Shown in pieces: positions 8,010-17,283 of a stretch of 64,000 bases of DNA. The DNA is from Candidatus Rhodoblastus alkanivorans (GTDB taxonomy: Bacteria; Pseudomonadota; Alphaproteobacteria; Rhizobiales; Beijerinckiaceae), in assembly GCF_022760755.1 (NCBI RefSeq), contig NZ_JAIVFP010000001.1, positions 3,638,001 through 3,702,000 of the forward strand. Reading direction: 5' to 3'. The notes below the pieces were generated by a model that was given only the letters and a program-made list of their open reading frames with translations, was not told the origin of the DNA and made no database searches. Position 1 is the first letter of the stretch, and each line of letters begins with the position of its first letter. The position numbers and the translations under genes are program-made.

Positions 8010-9113
8010 CTAAAAGAGGCTCAGCTGGCGCTCGCCTCCTTCCGGCGGGCGGAAAAGGTCGGTTCGCAACCTGATTTTCGTCTTGCCGAAGCCGAGCTTT
8101 TCGCTGGCAAGCTCGAAGCGCCGGCCAATCATCCAGGCGTAGGGCCCGGTTCCGGTCATGCGCTTGCCCCAGGCGGCGTCGTAGAGCTTGCCTTCCCTGG
8201 TCGAGCGCAGCAGCGCCAGCACCTTGCGATATTTGTCGGGGAAATGCTCCAACAGCCAATTGGCGAACAGGTCCTGCGTCTCCAGCGGCAGGCGCAGCAG
8301 GATATAGCCCGCCTCCCGCGCGCCGTGGGCGAAGGCGCGGGCAAGAATGGTTTCGATCTCCTGATCGGTGACGCCGGGAATGACCGGCGCGACCATGACC
8401 GCCGTCGGAACGCCGGCCTGAGTGAGTTTTTCTATCGCCTCCAGCCGGCGCGCCGGCGTGGTCGCGCGCGGCTCCATCGCCCGCGCCAGAGCGCGATCGA
8501 GCGTGGTCACCGACAACGCGACCTTGACCAGACCTTTTTCGGCCATCGGCGCGAGCAGATCGAGATCGCGCAGCACCAGCGCCGATTTGGTGACGATCGC
8601 GACCGGATGGTTGGCCGCCGCCAGCACCTCCAATATGCCGCGCATGACCCGATGCTCGTGCTCGATCGGCTGATAGGGATCGGTATTGGTCCCGATCGCC
8701 AGTACCTTGGGCTGATAGCCGGGAGCCGACAATTCGCGCCGCAGCGCCTCCGCCGCGCCGTCCTTGACGAACAGCCGGCTCTCGAAATCGAGACCCGGCG
8801 AGAGGCCGAGATAAGCGTGGGTGGGGCGAGCGAAACAATAGACGCAGCCGTGTTCGCAACCCCGATACGGATTGATCGAGCGTTCGAAGGCGATGTCCGG
8901 AGAATCGTTGCGGGTGATGAGCCTGCGCGGCTTTTCATGCGTGATCTCGGTCCTGAACGGCGGCAACTCGTCCAGCGAACCCCAGCCGTCGTCGAGATCG
9001 ACGCGCTGGAATTTTTCGAAACGCCCGGACACATTGTTCGCCGCCGCGCGGCCGCGCCGCCGCCCGGGCGCGACCGCGGCGCTCGAAACCGGGGATGAGG
9101 CCAGGGAAGCCAT
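8010..9113 (-). CDS. PA0069/Rv2578c-family radical SAM protein
   Basis: This 367-residue protein carries the radical-SAM cluster motif CEHGCVYC, flanked by the family-typical SINPYRGCEHGC and FARPTHAYLGLSPGLDFE. Later stretches (IGTNTDPYQPIE, TKSALVLRDLDLL, MVAPVIPGVTD) match PA0069-type proteins, whose substrate is unknown. ATG 9113 has AAGGAA 7 nt upstream; the frame extends to 9200 without a better start. The C-terminal QLSLF is a possible clamp-interaction-like peptide, which is only a resemblance. It is divergent from the gene at 9230. Confidence 0.88.
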   Translation of the reverse strand: MASLASSPVSSAAVAPGRRRGRAAANNVSGRFEKFQRVDLDDGWGSLDELPPFRTEITHEKPRRLITRNDSPDIAFERSINPYRGCEHGCVYCFARPTHAYLGLSPGLDFESRLFVKDGAAEALRRELSAPGYQPKVLAIGTNTDPYQPIEHEHRVMRGILEVLAAANHPVAIVTKSALVLRDLDLLAPMAEKGLVKVALSVTTLDRALARAMEPRATTPARRLEAIEKLTQAGVPTAVMVAPVIPGVTDQEIETILARAFAHGAREAGYILLRLPLETQDLFANWLLEHFPDKYRKVLALLRSTREGKLYDAAWGKRMTGTGPYAWMIGRRFELASEKLGFGKTKIRLRTDLFRPPEGGERQLSLF

Positions 9114-9229
9114 TGACGTTCCTTGAGAACAAATCAGATACAAAGAACAATTAAAGAACGGTAACGCGTTGTCAACCGGTTTGGTCAAGCCGCTTGCCAA
9201 AACAGCGAAAACATTTAAAGCGATCCGCC

Positions 9230-9754
9230 ATGGTTACCGTTATCGTCCTTTCCCCCTCGCTTGACGCGACCGCCCCGGTCCAGCGCGCGGCCGAGGCGGT
9301 GGCGCGCAGCCTGTGCGCCCTGGTGCGCGCCTCGGTGGAGGGGATCGTCCGCGACGCCCTCATCATCGGCCCCGCCGAGGACCAACTCGCCGAAATCGCC
9401 GACGAGGCCGGCTGCTCCTATATCGAGGCCTCTTCCGCGCAGGAAGGTTTCGCGCGCGCCGTCGCCCAGTCGCGCAGTGACATCGCCTTCGTGCTCGAAG
9501 GCGGCTATGCGCCGCAGCAGGGCTTTGTCGAAGAAGCTGGCGACCTTCTGCATGACGCCGGCTTCCGCGGCGCGCTGTTGCGGCGCTCGCCGGACAGTCT
9601 GATGACCTGGCTCGCGCCTTCGCTGGCGCGGCCGGTGGGGGCCTTCGCGGCGCGCGACGATTTGCGCGGCGCGGCCCCGCGCGACCTCGCCGAATTGATC
9701 CGGCGTCTCAAGATCCGGCACACGCTCACCGCCCGCGCCCACAAAATCCTGTGA
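9230..9754 (+). CDS. Small divergent family-2 glycosyltransferase-like protein
   Basis: A 174-residue protein from ATG 9230. Its layout resembles compact GT-A fold glycosyltransferases of Rhizobiales: an initial VTVIVLSPSLDA strand, SVEGIVRDALIIG, a DEAGCSYIEA strand and a C-terminal aromatic/basic helix ending TARAHKIL. The DXD metal motif is not evident where expected (VLEGGYAP), so it may be inactive or use a different site. I base this on overall pattern; the alternative is an unrelated conserved hypothetical protein. Confidence 0.5.
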   Translation: MVTVIVLSPSLDATAPVQRAAEAVARSLCALVRASVEGIVRDALIIGPAEDQLAEIADEAGCSYIEASSAQEGFARAVAQSRSDIAFVLEGGYAPQQGFVEEAGDLLHDAGFRGALLRRSPDSLMTWLAPSLARPVGAFAARDDLRGAAPRDLAELIRRLKIRHTLTARAHKIL

Positions 9755-9891
9755 CATTTGCGCCGAAGGCGAGAATCTGACGCAGGAAAAACGCCTTTGT
9801 CGCTTTCCCCCCTCAAGGGGATCGGCTAAGGTCGCGCGTCTATCTGCAATGAAATCAATGATTATAGTTTCGCTTTAGCAAAGGAGGCGGC

Positions 9892-11718
9892 ATGGCGCCC
9901 GCATCGAACTGCGAACAGGCCGCCCGCATCTTCAATGTCGTGCTGATCAAACCCACGCATTACGACGACCAGGGCTATCCGATCCAATGGTTTCGTTCGG
10001 CCATCCCGTCCAATACGCTCGCCTGCATGTTTGGACTGGCGCAGGACGCCGCGCGGCGGCAAATCCTCGGCTCCGGCGTCGAGCTTCGTCTCCATACGTT
10101 CGACGAGACCAACACCCGCATTCGCCCGAAAGAAATTGCCGCGCTGGTGCGCGAGGCCGGCGGCGAGGGCGTGATCTGCCTGGTCGGCGTGCAGTCGAAC
10201 CAGTTTCCCCGCGCCCTCGACCTCGCGCGGATGTTTCGCGCCGAAGGGCTCCAGGTCGGCATCGGCGGCTTTCACGTGTCCGGCTGCCTCGCCATGCTGC
10301 CCGAACTGCCGCCCGAAATCCGCGAGGCCCAGGCGCTCGGCATTTCGCTGTTCGCCGGCGAATCCGAGAACTGCCGCCTCGAAGGCTTTCTGCAGGACGC
10401 CTTCGCGCGAAAACTTCAGCCGCTCTATAATTATCTCGACGACCTGCCCTCGCTCGAGGGCGAGCCCCTGCCGATTTTGCCGCGCGCCCGCGTCCGCCGC
10501 ACCATGGGCAAATTGTCGAGCCTCGATTTCGGGCGCGGCTGCCCCTATCAATGCTCGTTCTGCACCATTATCAATGTGCAGGGCCGCAAAAGCCGCTTCC
10601 GCAACGCCGACGATCTCGAACGCATCCTGCGCGAGAACCAGGCGCAGGGCGTGAACCGCTTCTTCATCACTGACGACAATTTCGCCCGCAATCAGGAGTG
10701 GGAGGCTTTGTTCGACCGCATCATCAAGCTGCGGGAAGAAGAAGGCATGACCTTCGGCTTTACAATTCAAGTGGATACGCTCTGCCACAAGATTCCGAAT
10801 TTCATCGAAAAGGCGGCGCGTGCCGGCGCCAACCGCGTCTTCATCGGGCTCGAGAACATCAACCCCGACAATCTGATCGGGGCCAACAAGCGCCAGAACA
10901 AGATCACCGAATATCGCGCCATGCTGCAGAAATGGCGCGAGCATGGCGCCCATACCGCCGCCGGTTATATTCTGGGCTTTCCCGCCGACACCAAGGAAAG
11001 CATCTTGCGCGATGTCGAGATCATCAAGCGCGAACTGCCGCTCGACATTCTCGAATTCTTTTTCCTCACGCCCCTGCCGGGCTCGGAGGACCACAAGCGC
11101 CTGCTCGCCAAGGGCGTGTGGATGGACGCGGACCTCAACAAATATGACCTCAACCATCGCGTCACCCATCATGGGAAAATGACGGACGCCGAATGGGAAG
11201 AGGCCTATCACGCCGCCTGGGCGGCCTATTACACCGACGACCATGTCAAGACGGTCCTGCGCCGTTCGGCCGTCCATGGACTACGCTCGATCAAATCGCT
11301 GCGCTCCAAGCTTTTGATGTTCCACCTCATGATCAAATATGAGGGCGTCCATCCGCTGGAAGGCGGGGCCTTGCGCCTGAAATTCCGCAGGGACCGCCGC
11401 CCCGGGATGAAATTGGAAAATCCGCTGCTTTTCTATCCGCGTTTCGCGTTCGACACCCTGCGCAAGGGCGTCGGCTATTGGCGAACAATCCGCAAATTCG
11501 ACGGATTCATGAAGGAAGTCATGGAGGCCCCGGACCGCGAAAGCTATACGGATATCGCGGTCGCCCATCCCGGCGCCGCGGAATTCGAGGAAATGGCCCT
11601 CTATCACGCCACCTCGGGCGGTGAGAACGCACTCGCCCGCAAGCGCCGCGACGAGGCGATCCGCAAGGGCTCCCAAAAGCCGGCGGCGGAGGACGTGGCC
11701 GCGCCGGCGGCGGAATGA
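9892..11718 (+). CDS. B12-binding-type radical SAM protein
   Basis: This 608-residue protein has an N-terminal cobalamin-binding-like Rossmann part (about 15-160, with CLVGVQSNQFPRALDLARMF and GGFHVSG). A radical-SAM barrel follows, with the cluster motif GRGCPYQCSFC near residue 221 and family stretches RFFITDDNF, GANRVFIGLENIN and GYILGFPADT. It belongs with the B12-dependent Elp3/MiaB-like group whose members methylate or rearrange lipids and cofactors. The specific substrate is unknown. The C-terminal 200 residues are less conserved and end in an Ala-rich tail. Confidence 0.85.
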   Translation: MAPASNCEQAARIFNVVLIKPTHYDDQGYPIQWFRSAIPSNTLACMFGLAQDAARRQILGSGVELRLHTFDETNTRIRPKEIAALVREAGGEGVICLVGVQSNQFPRALDLARMFRAEGLQVGIGGFHVSGCLAMLPELPPEIREAQALGISLFAGESENCRLEGFLQDAFARKLQPLYNYLDDLPSLEGEPLPILPRARVRRTMGKLSSLDFGRGCPYQCSFCTIINVQGRKSRFRNADDLERILRENQAQGVNRFFITDDNFARNQEWEALFDRIIKLREEEGMTFGFTIQVDTLCHKIPNFIEKAARAGANRVFIGLENINPDNLIGANKRQNKITEYRAMLQKWREHGAHTAAGYILGFPADTKESILRDVEIIKRELPLDILEFFFLTPLPGSEDHKRLLAKGVWMDADLNKYDLNHRVTHHGKMTDAEWEEAYHAAWAAYYTDDHVKTVLRRSAVHGLRSIKSLRSKLLMFHLMIKYEGVHPLEGGALRLKFRRDRRPGMKLENPLLFYPRFAFDTLRKGVGYWRTIRKFDGFMKEVMEAPDRESYTDIAVAHPGAAEFEEMALYHATSGGENALARKRRDEAIRKGSQKPAAEDVAAPAAE

Positions 11719-11725
11719 TCCCAAA

Positions 11726-12169
11726 ATGATCGATCTGCGCGATCCCGCGCTCGACGCGCAGGCCGTGCGCGACGCGCTCGGCCTCGTCCCACATCCGGAA
11801 GGCGGCGCTTTTCGTGAAATCTGGCGCGACGCGCCGCAAGGCGGCGCGCGCGGCGCCGCGACCAGCATCTATTTCCTGCTGGCGGCCGGCGAGCGCTCGC
11901 ACTGGCATCGGGTGGACGCCGCCGAACTTTGGATCTGGCAGGCGGGCGCGCCCTTGCGGCTGGCGTTCAGCACCGTGGCGGGAAGGGTCGAGCAGATCCG
12001 TCTCGGCCCAAATCTCGGCGCCGGCGAAGCCTTTCAGGCCGTCGTTCCCGTCGGCGCCTGGCAGGCGGCGGAAAGCCTCGGCGCCTGGACGCTGGCGTCA
12101 TGCGTCGTGGCGCCGGCGTTCCAATTTTCGGGCTTCGAACTGGCGCCGCCGGGCTGGTCGCCGGGCTGA
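11726..12169 (+). CDS. Cupin_5 (DUF985) family protein
   Basis: A 147-residue single-domain protein beginning 8 nt after the radical-SAM gene and probably co-transcribed with it. Family features include LGLVPHPEGGAFREIWRD, the cupin strand TSIYFLLAAGERSHWHRVDAAELW, and the closing CVVAPAFQFSGFELAPPGW. DUF985 members are beta-barrel cupins related to sugar epimerase-like proteins, without an agreed reaction. ATG 11726 is chosen because the homologous region begins there; the frame is open further upstream only as overlap. Confidence 0.88.
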   Translation: MIDLRDPALDAQAVRDALGLVPHPEGGAFREIWRDAPQGGARGAATSIYFLLAAGERSHWHRVDAAELWIWQAGAPLRLAFSTVAGRVEQIRLGPNLGAGEAFQAVVPVGAWQAAESLGAWTLASCVVAPAFQFSGFELAPPGWSPG

Positions 12170-12171
12170 GA

Positions 12172-13059
12172 TCACTGCGCGAAAGTGTTGCAATCCTTGA
12201 CCTTCCCCGAATGCAGGCCTCGCTCCAACCATTGCACGCGCTGGGCCGACGTGCCGTGGGTGAAGGAATCCGGCACCGCATAGCCGCGCGAGGCCTTCTG
12301 CAGGCGGTCGTCGCCGATGGCCTGGGCGGTGGCGACCGCCTTTTCGATGTCGCCCGGCTCGATCACCTGCCATTTCTGGTTGGCGTTGGCCGCCCATACG
12401 CCGGCGAAGCAATCCGCCTGCAACTCGATGCGCACGGAAATGGCGTTGGCCCGTTCCCGCGACGAAGCGTTCTGCTCCGCGGCCTGGGCTTTGCGCAGGA
12501 TGCCGAGCAGGTCCTGAATGTGGTGACCCATTTCATGCGAGATCACATAGGCATAGGCGAAATCGCCGCCGCCGCCGAATTTGGTCTTCATGTCGCGGAA
12601 AAAGGACGTGTCGAGATAGATTTTCCCGTCAAGCGGGCAATAGAACGGCCCCATCGCCGATTGCGCCACGCCGCAGGCGGAACGGGTCGCGCCGTTGAAC
12701 AGCACGATCGGGGCCGGCTTGAACTTCACGCCGGTCTGGGCAGGCAGGACGTCGGACCAGACGTCCTCGTTTTCGGCGAGGATCGCGGCGACGAAACGGC
12801 CGACCTGGTCCTTGGGCGCGCCCCGCTGGCCCTGCGGCCCGGCCTGCTGCTGCTGCGAGCGTCCGCCCATATGGCTGACCATTTCGGCGCCGCCGATCAG
12901 GACGCGCGGGTCGATGCCGAGCGCATAGCCGATCAAACCGAGTACGATGATCGCGCCAAGGCCGAGATGGCCCGACGACCCGCCGCCGCCGGCCATCATC
13001 GGGCCGTCGCCGCGGCGGTCTTCGATATTTTCGGACTGACGGAAATCTTCCCATTTCAT
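12172..13059 (-). CDS. ypfJ: YpfJ-type neutral zinc metallopeptidase
   Basis: A 295-residue membrane-anchored protein with the zincin motif HEMGHHIQ (about residue 173), preceded by YVIS and followed by ELQADCFAGVWA, which supplies the third ligand region. One transmembrane helix lies near residues 33-52 (LGLGAIIVLGLIGYALGI), after a short Gly-rich cytosolic start. Conserved RSACG, GPFYCP and IYLDTSFF stretches match the YpfJ/COG2321 family. The substrate is unknown. The coding region converges on the cupin gene with only 2 nt between stops. Confidence 0.88.
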   Translation of the reverse strand: MKWEDFRQSENIEDRRGDGPMMAGGGGSSGHLGLGAIIVLGLIGYALGIDPRVLIGGAEMVSHMGGRSQQQQAGPQGQRGAPKDQVGRFVAAILAENEDVWSDVLPAQTGVKFKPAPIVLFNGATRSACGVAQSAMGPFYCPLDGKIYLDTSFFRDMKTKFGGGGDFAYAYVISHEMGHHIQDLLGILRKAQAAEQNASSRERANAISVRIELQADCFAGVWAANANQKWQVIEPGDIEKAVATAQAIGDDRLQKASRGYAVPDSFTHGTSAQRVQWLERGLHSGKVKDCNTFAQ

Positions 13060-13123
13060 CGCACTTGGTCTCCGCGAAGGCGCGCGAGTCTTTTAGCAGC
13101 CTGCCCCTTCCCTGAGGAGCGGG

Positions 13124-13393
13124 TCATTCATAGGCTACTTCAAGGCCGAGCCGGTCGAACGCCTCGTCGATCGCCTCGAGAATCCGCTGCAATTCGTTCA
13201 TTTCGATTTCGGTCTCTTCGTCCGGCGGATCCCAGCATACGAGATCGTCCAGGACGACGATGAAATCCGCCTTCTCCTCGCAGCCGGGCGGCGGCGGAGC
13301 CGACAGGATGGTGCGGGCGCGGCCCCGCCAGACGACGCGGATCGCGCCCTCCGTCAGTTCCACCTCCGGCTTGTCGCCGCGTTTCTTCGCCAT
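13124..13393 (-). CDS. Small acidic protein, possibly Imm74-like
   Basis: An 89-residue protein with an N-terminal beta-rich half (EVELTEGAIRVVWRGRARTIL), a central DDLVCWDPPDEETEIEMNELQRI segment and a terminal LGLEVAYE strand. The WxPP followed by an acidic helix and a Gly-x-beta end is reminiscent of Imm74-type proteins. No toxin gene is adjacent, so an immunity role is not supported by context. The gene sits between ypfJ and mutY on the same strand. Confidence 0.5.
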   Translation of the reverse strand: MAKKRGDKPEVELTEGAIRVVWRGRARTILSAPPPPGCEEKADFIVVLDDLVCWDPPDEETEIEMNELQRILEAIDEAFDRLGLEVAYE

Positions 13394-13431
13394 GCCCGCC
13401 TCCGGTCCCGCATCATGGACGGATCTGCGCG

Positions 13432-14496
13432 TCAGGCAAGACGGGCGCTCAGAAATTTATGCGCTCGCGCCTCCGCCTTGCGCATGACGCTTGGCAGCGC
13501 GGCGGCCTTCATATCCGCCGCGCCGCGCCAGCGCCCGCCCTCCGGCGCCGGCGCCCCGCGCGGCGCTTCCCCGACGAATATCGAAAGCTTCAACGCGAAA
13601 TGGGTGAAAACATGGTCGATTTCCCCGGCAAAGGCCCAGTTGGCGCCAAAAGCGGGCATATCGGGGTTGGCGGGAAAATCCTCGCGCCAGTCGGCGCCGA
13701 AAAATTCCTCCATGCCGCCGAGCAGACCGTGCGGTGGGCGGGTCCGCGTCAGCACCGCGCCGTCGGCGCGGCGCAGGTAAAAAACCGCTCCCCGCCGCGA
13801 CGGCCGCGGCTTTTTCGCCGCCTTGCGCGGAAAATCCTGGGCCGCGCCCAGTTTTCGCGCCGCGCATTCCCCGCTCAGCGGGCAGAGGACGCAGGCGGGC
13901 CTGCGCGGCGTGCAGATGGTGGCGCCGAGGTCCATCATCGCCTGGGCGAAATCCCCCGGCCTTTGGCGCGGCGCAATTTCGGCGACGAGGCCGGGCATCT
14001 CCTTTTTCGCTGCCGGCAATGGAGTCTCCAGCGCCCATAGCCGCGCGATCACCCGTTCGACATTACCGTCCACCACGATCGCCGGCCGGTCAAAGGCGAT
14101 CGCGGCGATCGCCGCCGCCGTATAGGGCCCGATCCCCGGCAGGCGGCGCAGTTCCGCCTCGTCCTCGGGAAAGCGCCCGCCATGGTCCGCGACCAGCTTT
14201 TGGGCGCAGGCGTGCAGATTGCGGGCGCGCGAATAATAGCCCAGGCCCGCCCAGGCCTGCATCACCGCCTCGACCGGCGCCGCCGCAAGATTTTCCACGC
14301 GCGGCCACAGCGCCAGGAATTTTTGGAAATAGGCCGCGACGGCGGCGACCGTGGTCTGCTGCAGCATGACCTCCGACAGCCAGACCGCATAGGGGTCGGG
14401 CCGCTGGCCCGGCCTTGCCCGCCAGGGCAGGTCGCGGCGATGGCGGTCATACCAGGCAAGCAGTTTTTCGCTCGCTTGCATCTTGCTTTTGGCCAT
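13432..14496 (-). CDS. mutY: A/G-specific adenine glycosylase MutY
   Basis: A 354-residue base-excision repair enzyme that removes adenine mispaired with 8-oxoguanine. The helix-hairpin-helix region LRRLPGIGPYTAAAIAAIAF and the catalytic Asp in IVVDGNVERVIARL are present. The 4Fe-4S cysteines follow the usual C-x6-C-x2-C-x5-C pattern in the CTPRRPACVLCPLSGEC stretch. The C-terminal NUDIX-like domain begins near residue 230. ATG 14496 is preferred; the frame upstream to 14679 overlaps the divergent gene. Only 19 nt separate it from that gene's start. Confidence 0.93.
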   Translation of the reverse strand: MAKSKMQASEKLLAWYDRHRRDLPWRARPGQRPDPYAVWLSEVMLQQTTVAAVAAYFQKFLALWPRVENLAAAPVEAVMQAWAGLGYYSRARNLHACAQKLVADHGGRFPEDEAELRRLPGIGPYTAAAIAAIAFDRPAIVVDGNVERVIARLWALETPLPAAKKEMPGLVAEIAPRQRPGDFAQAMMDLGATICTPRRPACVLCPLSGECAARKLGAAQDFPRKAAKKPRPSRRGAVFYLRRADGAVLTRTRPPHGLLGGMEEFFGADWREDFPANPDMPAFGANWAFAGEIDHVFTHFALKLSIFVGEAPRGAPAPEGGRWRGAADMKAAALPSVMRKAEARAHKFLSARLA

Positions 14497-14515
14497 GACC
14501 CTCCCACAATGGCTT

Positions 14516-15127
14516 ATGGTTCCGCACCGGAAAAAATCGCGCCCCGCGCCGCTCGCCGATTTTGTCGGCGCGGCGGTCGATCCCGTTTTGGCCAAACTCG
14601 GATTCGGCCAGTCTAGTCTTATTTTGCACTGGGACGACATCGTCGGCGAGCGGATCGCCGCCTGTTGCGAGCCGATCAAGCTGCAATGGCCGCAGCGGCC
14701 CGCGAAGCGCCCCGATGACGCCGCTCCAAAGCGTTTTCAAGCGGAAGGGGAACCCGGAGGCGTAAAGAAAACGCGCCCTCATAGGAAGCCAGAGCCCCGG
14801 TTCGAATATTTCGAACCGGAAAAGGCTCTGGAGCCCGCGACGCTCGTCCTGCGTGTTGCCGGGGCCATGGCGCTCGAAATCCAGCATAGCGCGCCACAGC
14901 TCATCGCGCGCGTCAACGCCCATCTCGGCTGGCGCGCGGTCGGCAGATTGGCTATCCGCCAGGGCCCTCTGACCCGCGCCGCGCGCCCCGGACGCCCGCC
15001 CCCGCCCGACCCGCGGGCCATCGCCCGCGCCGAACAGGCCGTAACGGGCGTCGAGGACGAGGCGCTGCGCAAAGCGCTGGTCGCGCTCGGCGCCCGCGCG
15101 CTCGGCGGCCCCGGTCAAGACGCGTGA
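14516..15127 (+). CDS. DciA-like DUF721 protein
   Basis: A 203-residue protein with the DUF721 core: the ADFVGAAVDPVLAKLGF helix, the WDDIVGERIAACCEP helix, and the beta-strand pair ALEPATLVLRVAGAMALEIQH then LIARVNAHLGW. In other bacteria DciA loads the replicative helicase DnaB. Between these parts is an unusual basic insert (about 60-95). An earlier in-frame ATG at 14495 would overlap mutY's start. It is divergent from mutY with almost no intergenic room, so promoters must overlap the genes. Confidence 0.75.
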   Translation: MVPHRKKSRPAPLADFVGAAVDPVLAKLGFGQSSLILHWDDIVGERIAACCEPIKLQWPQRPAKRPDDAAPKRFQAEGEPGGVKKTRPHRKPEPRFEYFEPEKALEPATLVLRVAGAMALEIQHSAPQLIARVNAHLGWRAVGRLAIRQGPLTRAARPGRPPPPDPRAIARAEQAVTGVEDEALRKALVALGARALGGPGQDA

Positions 15128-15254
15128 GGCCGCCGAGTTTTTTGCCCCAAGTTCCTTGTGCCGAGTTTCTTGTGCATCGCGGCGGGACGGCTTTACGAGT
15201 CGCCGCGCCGAAGTATAAGAATGTCCGGTTGTTCCCTTCAGGCAGGCTCGCCCC

Positions 15255-15926
15255 ATGTCACTCACCCGGTCCGGCGCGACGCGCCGTTTTCTCCTCGCTT
15301 TCGCCGCCGTCCTGTGCGTGGCCCCTTTCGCCGCTCATGCACAGGCCGCGAAGCCCGGCCCAGCGCATGACGCCGGCAAGGAGACCGTCGACGCGCTGAT
15401 GGCCGCGCCGCCCCTGCCCGACGTCTGGCTCGGCAGCCCCGATGCGCCGGTCACCATCATCGAATATGCCTCGATGACCTGCGGCCATTGCGCGCGATTC
15501 GAGGACGAGGTCTTCCCGATCCTGAAAAAGAAATATATCGACACCGGCAAGGTGCGCTACACCATGCGCGAGTTCCCGCTCGATCCGCTCGCCGCCGCCG
15601 CCGCCATGCTGGCGCGCTGCTCGGGCGACAAGCGCCAGGCCATGATCGAGCTGTTGTTCACGCAGCAGAAGAACTGGGCTTACGTGGACAAGCCGCTGGA
15701 GGCTTTGCGCGACGTCGTCAAGCAGACCGGCATCGGGCCGAAGGAATTCGACGCCTGCCTGAACAACCAGTCCATGTTCGACAAGGTCAGCCAGGAACGG
15801 AACATCGCCGCGCAGAAATTCGGCATCGACGCCACCCCGACCTTCTTCATCAATGGCGACAAGAAGACCGGCGAAATTCCTCCCGACGCGCTCGACGGCG
15901 TGCTCGCCCCCTATCTCAAGAAGTGA
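15255..15926 (+). CDS. DsbA-like periplasmic thioredoxin-fold oxidoreductase
   Basis: A 223-residue exported protein. Residues 1-30 form a signal peptide with a basic start, hydrophobic core and AHAQA cleavage site. The mature domain has [19 protein letters not shown] with the redox CGHC pair (about 75-78) and the cis-Pro region [10 protein letters not shown] (about 196). This matches the DsbA/BdbD group (Thioredoxin_4) that forms or isomerises disulfides in the periplasm. No DsbB partner is adjacent. The gene precedes gcvPA by 10 nt, so the two may share a transcript. Confidence 0.9.
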   Translation: MSLTRSGATRRFLLAFAAVLCVAPFAAHAQAAKPGPAHDAGKETVDALMAAPPLPDVWLGSPDAPVTIIEYASMTCGHCARFEDEVFPILKKKYIDTGKVRYTMREFPLDPLAAAAAMLARCSGDKRQAMIELLFTQQKNWAYVDKPLEALRDVVKQTGIGPKEFDACLNNQSMFDKVSQERNIAAQKFGIDATPTFFINGDKKTGEIPPDALDGVLAPYLKK

Positions 15927-15936
15927 AGCGGATCGG

Positions 15937-17283
15937 ATGCGTTATCTGCCGCTCAGCCTCCAGGAACGCGACGACATGCTGCTGCGCATCGGCGCGGCGG
16001 CCATCGACGACCTCTATGCCGACGCGCCGCGCGACGCCCTGCTGAAAGGGCCGCTCGACCTGCCTTTGCGCAAGACGGAGCCGGAGGTCGAGCGCCGGCT
16101 GGCGGCGCTGGCCGCGAAAAATGTCGCCGCGGGCGCCGCTCCCTTCTTCGTCGGGGCCGGCGCCTATAAGCACCATGTGCCGGCGACGGTCGATCATCTG
16201 ATCCAGCGCTCGGAATTCCTGACCGCCTATACGCCCTACCAGCCGGAAATTTCCCAGGGCACGCTGCAGGTCCTGTTCGAATTCCAGACCCAGGTCGCCA
16301 ATCTCACCGGCATGGAGGTCGCCAACGCCTCGATGTATGACGGCTCGACCGCGACCGCCGAGGCGATTTTGATGGCGCATCGCGTGACGCGCCGCCGCAA
16401 GGCCCTGCTTTCGGGCGGGCTGCACCCGCATTATGCCGAAACCGCGCGCACCCTCTCGGACATGGCGGAGGACGAGATCGCGATCCTGCCGCCGGACCCG
16501 CGCGCTTCGGAAGATCTGATCGGCGCGCTTGACAGCGGCCTGTCCTGCGTCGTCGTCCAAAACCCCGACTTCTTCGGCAATCTGCGCGATCTTACGCCGC
16601 TGGCGGAGGCCTGCCGGGCCAAGGGCGTGCTGCTGGTCGTCGTGGTGACCGAAATCCTCTCGCTCGGCCTCGTCGAAGCGCCCGGGACCATGGGCGCCGA
16701 CATCGTCGTCGGCGAGGGCCAGTCGATCGGCAACGGCCTCAATTTCGGCGGTCCCTATCTCGGCCTCTTCGCGACCAGGGAAAAATATCTGCGCCAGACG
16801 CCGGGCCGGCTGTGCGGCCAGACCGTGGACGCCGACGGGCGGCGCGGCTTCGTCCTGACGCTCTCGACCCGCGAGCAGCATATCCGCCGCGAGAAGGCGA
16901 CCTCGAACATCTGCACCAATTCCGGCCTGTGCGCCCTCGCCTTCTCGATCCATATGGCCATGCTCGGCGAAACGGGATTGAAGCAGCTGGCGCTGATCAA
17001 CCACGCCAACGCCGTGTCCTTGGCGGAGGCGCTGGAGAAGACCTCCGGCGTCGAAGTGCTGAACCGCAGCTTCTTCAACGAATTCACATTGCGGGTGAAA
17101 GGCTCGGCGGCGCAAGTTGTCGAAGGCATGGCGGAGCGCGGCGTGCTCGCCGGCGTCCCGGTCTCGCGTCTGCTGCCCAAGGCCGGCCTCGACGATCTGC
17201 TGCTCGTCGCTTCGAGCGAAGTCAACACCGACGAGGATCGCGCCGCCTTTGTCACGGCGCTCACGGAGGAGCTGCGCGCATGA
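15937..17283 (+). CDS. gcvPA: Glycine dehydrogenase (decarboxylating) subunit 1
   Basis: A 448-residue N-terminal half of the split P-protein of the glycine cleavage system. It opens [14 protein letters not shown] and carries the family stretches [40 protein letters not shown] and the [17 protein letters not shown] region near residue 325. It forms a heterotetramer with subunit 2, which carries PLP. Its stop overlaps the gcvPB start (ATGA), showing tight coupling. Confidence 0.95.
   Translation: MRYLPLSLQERDDMLLRIGAAAIDDLYADAPRDALLKGPLDLPLRKTEPEVERRLAALAAKNVAAGAAPFFVGAGAYKHHVPATVDHLIQRSEFLTAYTPYQPEISQGTLQVLFEFQTQVANLTGMEVANASMYDGSTATAEAILMAHRVTRRRKALLSGGLHPHYAETARTLSDMAEDEIAILPPDPRASEDLIGALDSGLSCVVVQNPDFFGNLRDLTPLAEACRAKGVLLVVVVTEILSLGLVEAPGTMGADIVVGEGQSIGNGLNFGGPYLGLFATREKYLRQTPGRLCGQTVDADGRRGFVLTLSTREQHIRREKATSNICTNSGLCALAFSIHMAMLGETGLKQLALINHANAVSLAEALEKTSGVEVLNRSFFNEFTLRVKGSAAQVVEGMAERGVLAGVPVSRLLPKAGLDDLLLVASSEVNTDEDRAAFVTALTEELRA

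Noticed and set aside
9862-11277. 471-codon minus-strand frame
   Set aside because: Antisense shadow of the radical-SAM gene, typical for high-GC DNA.
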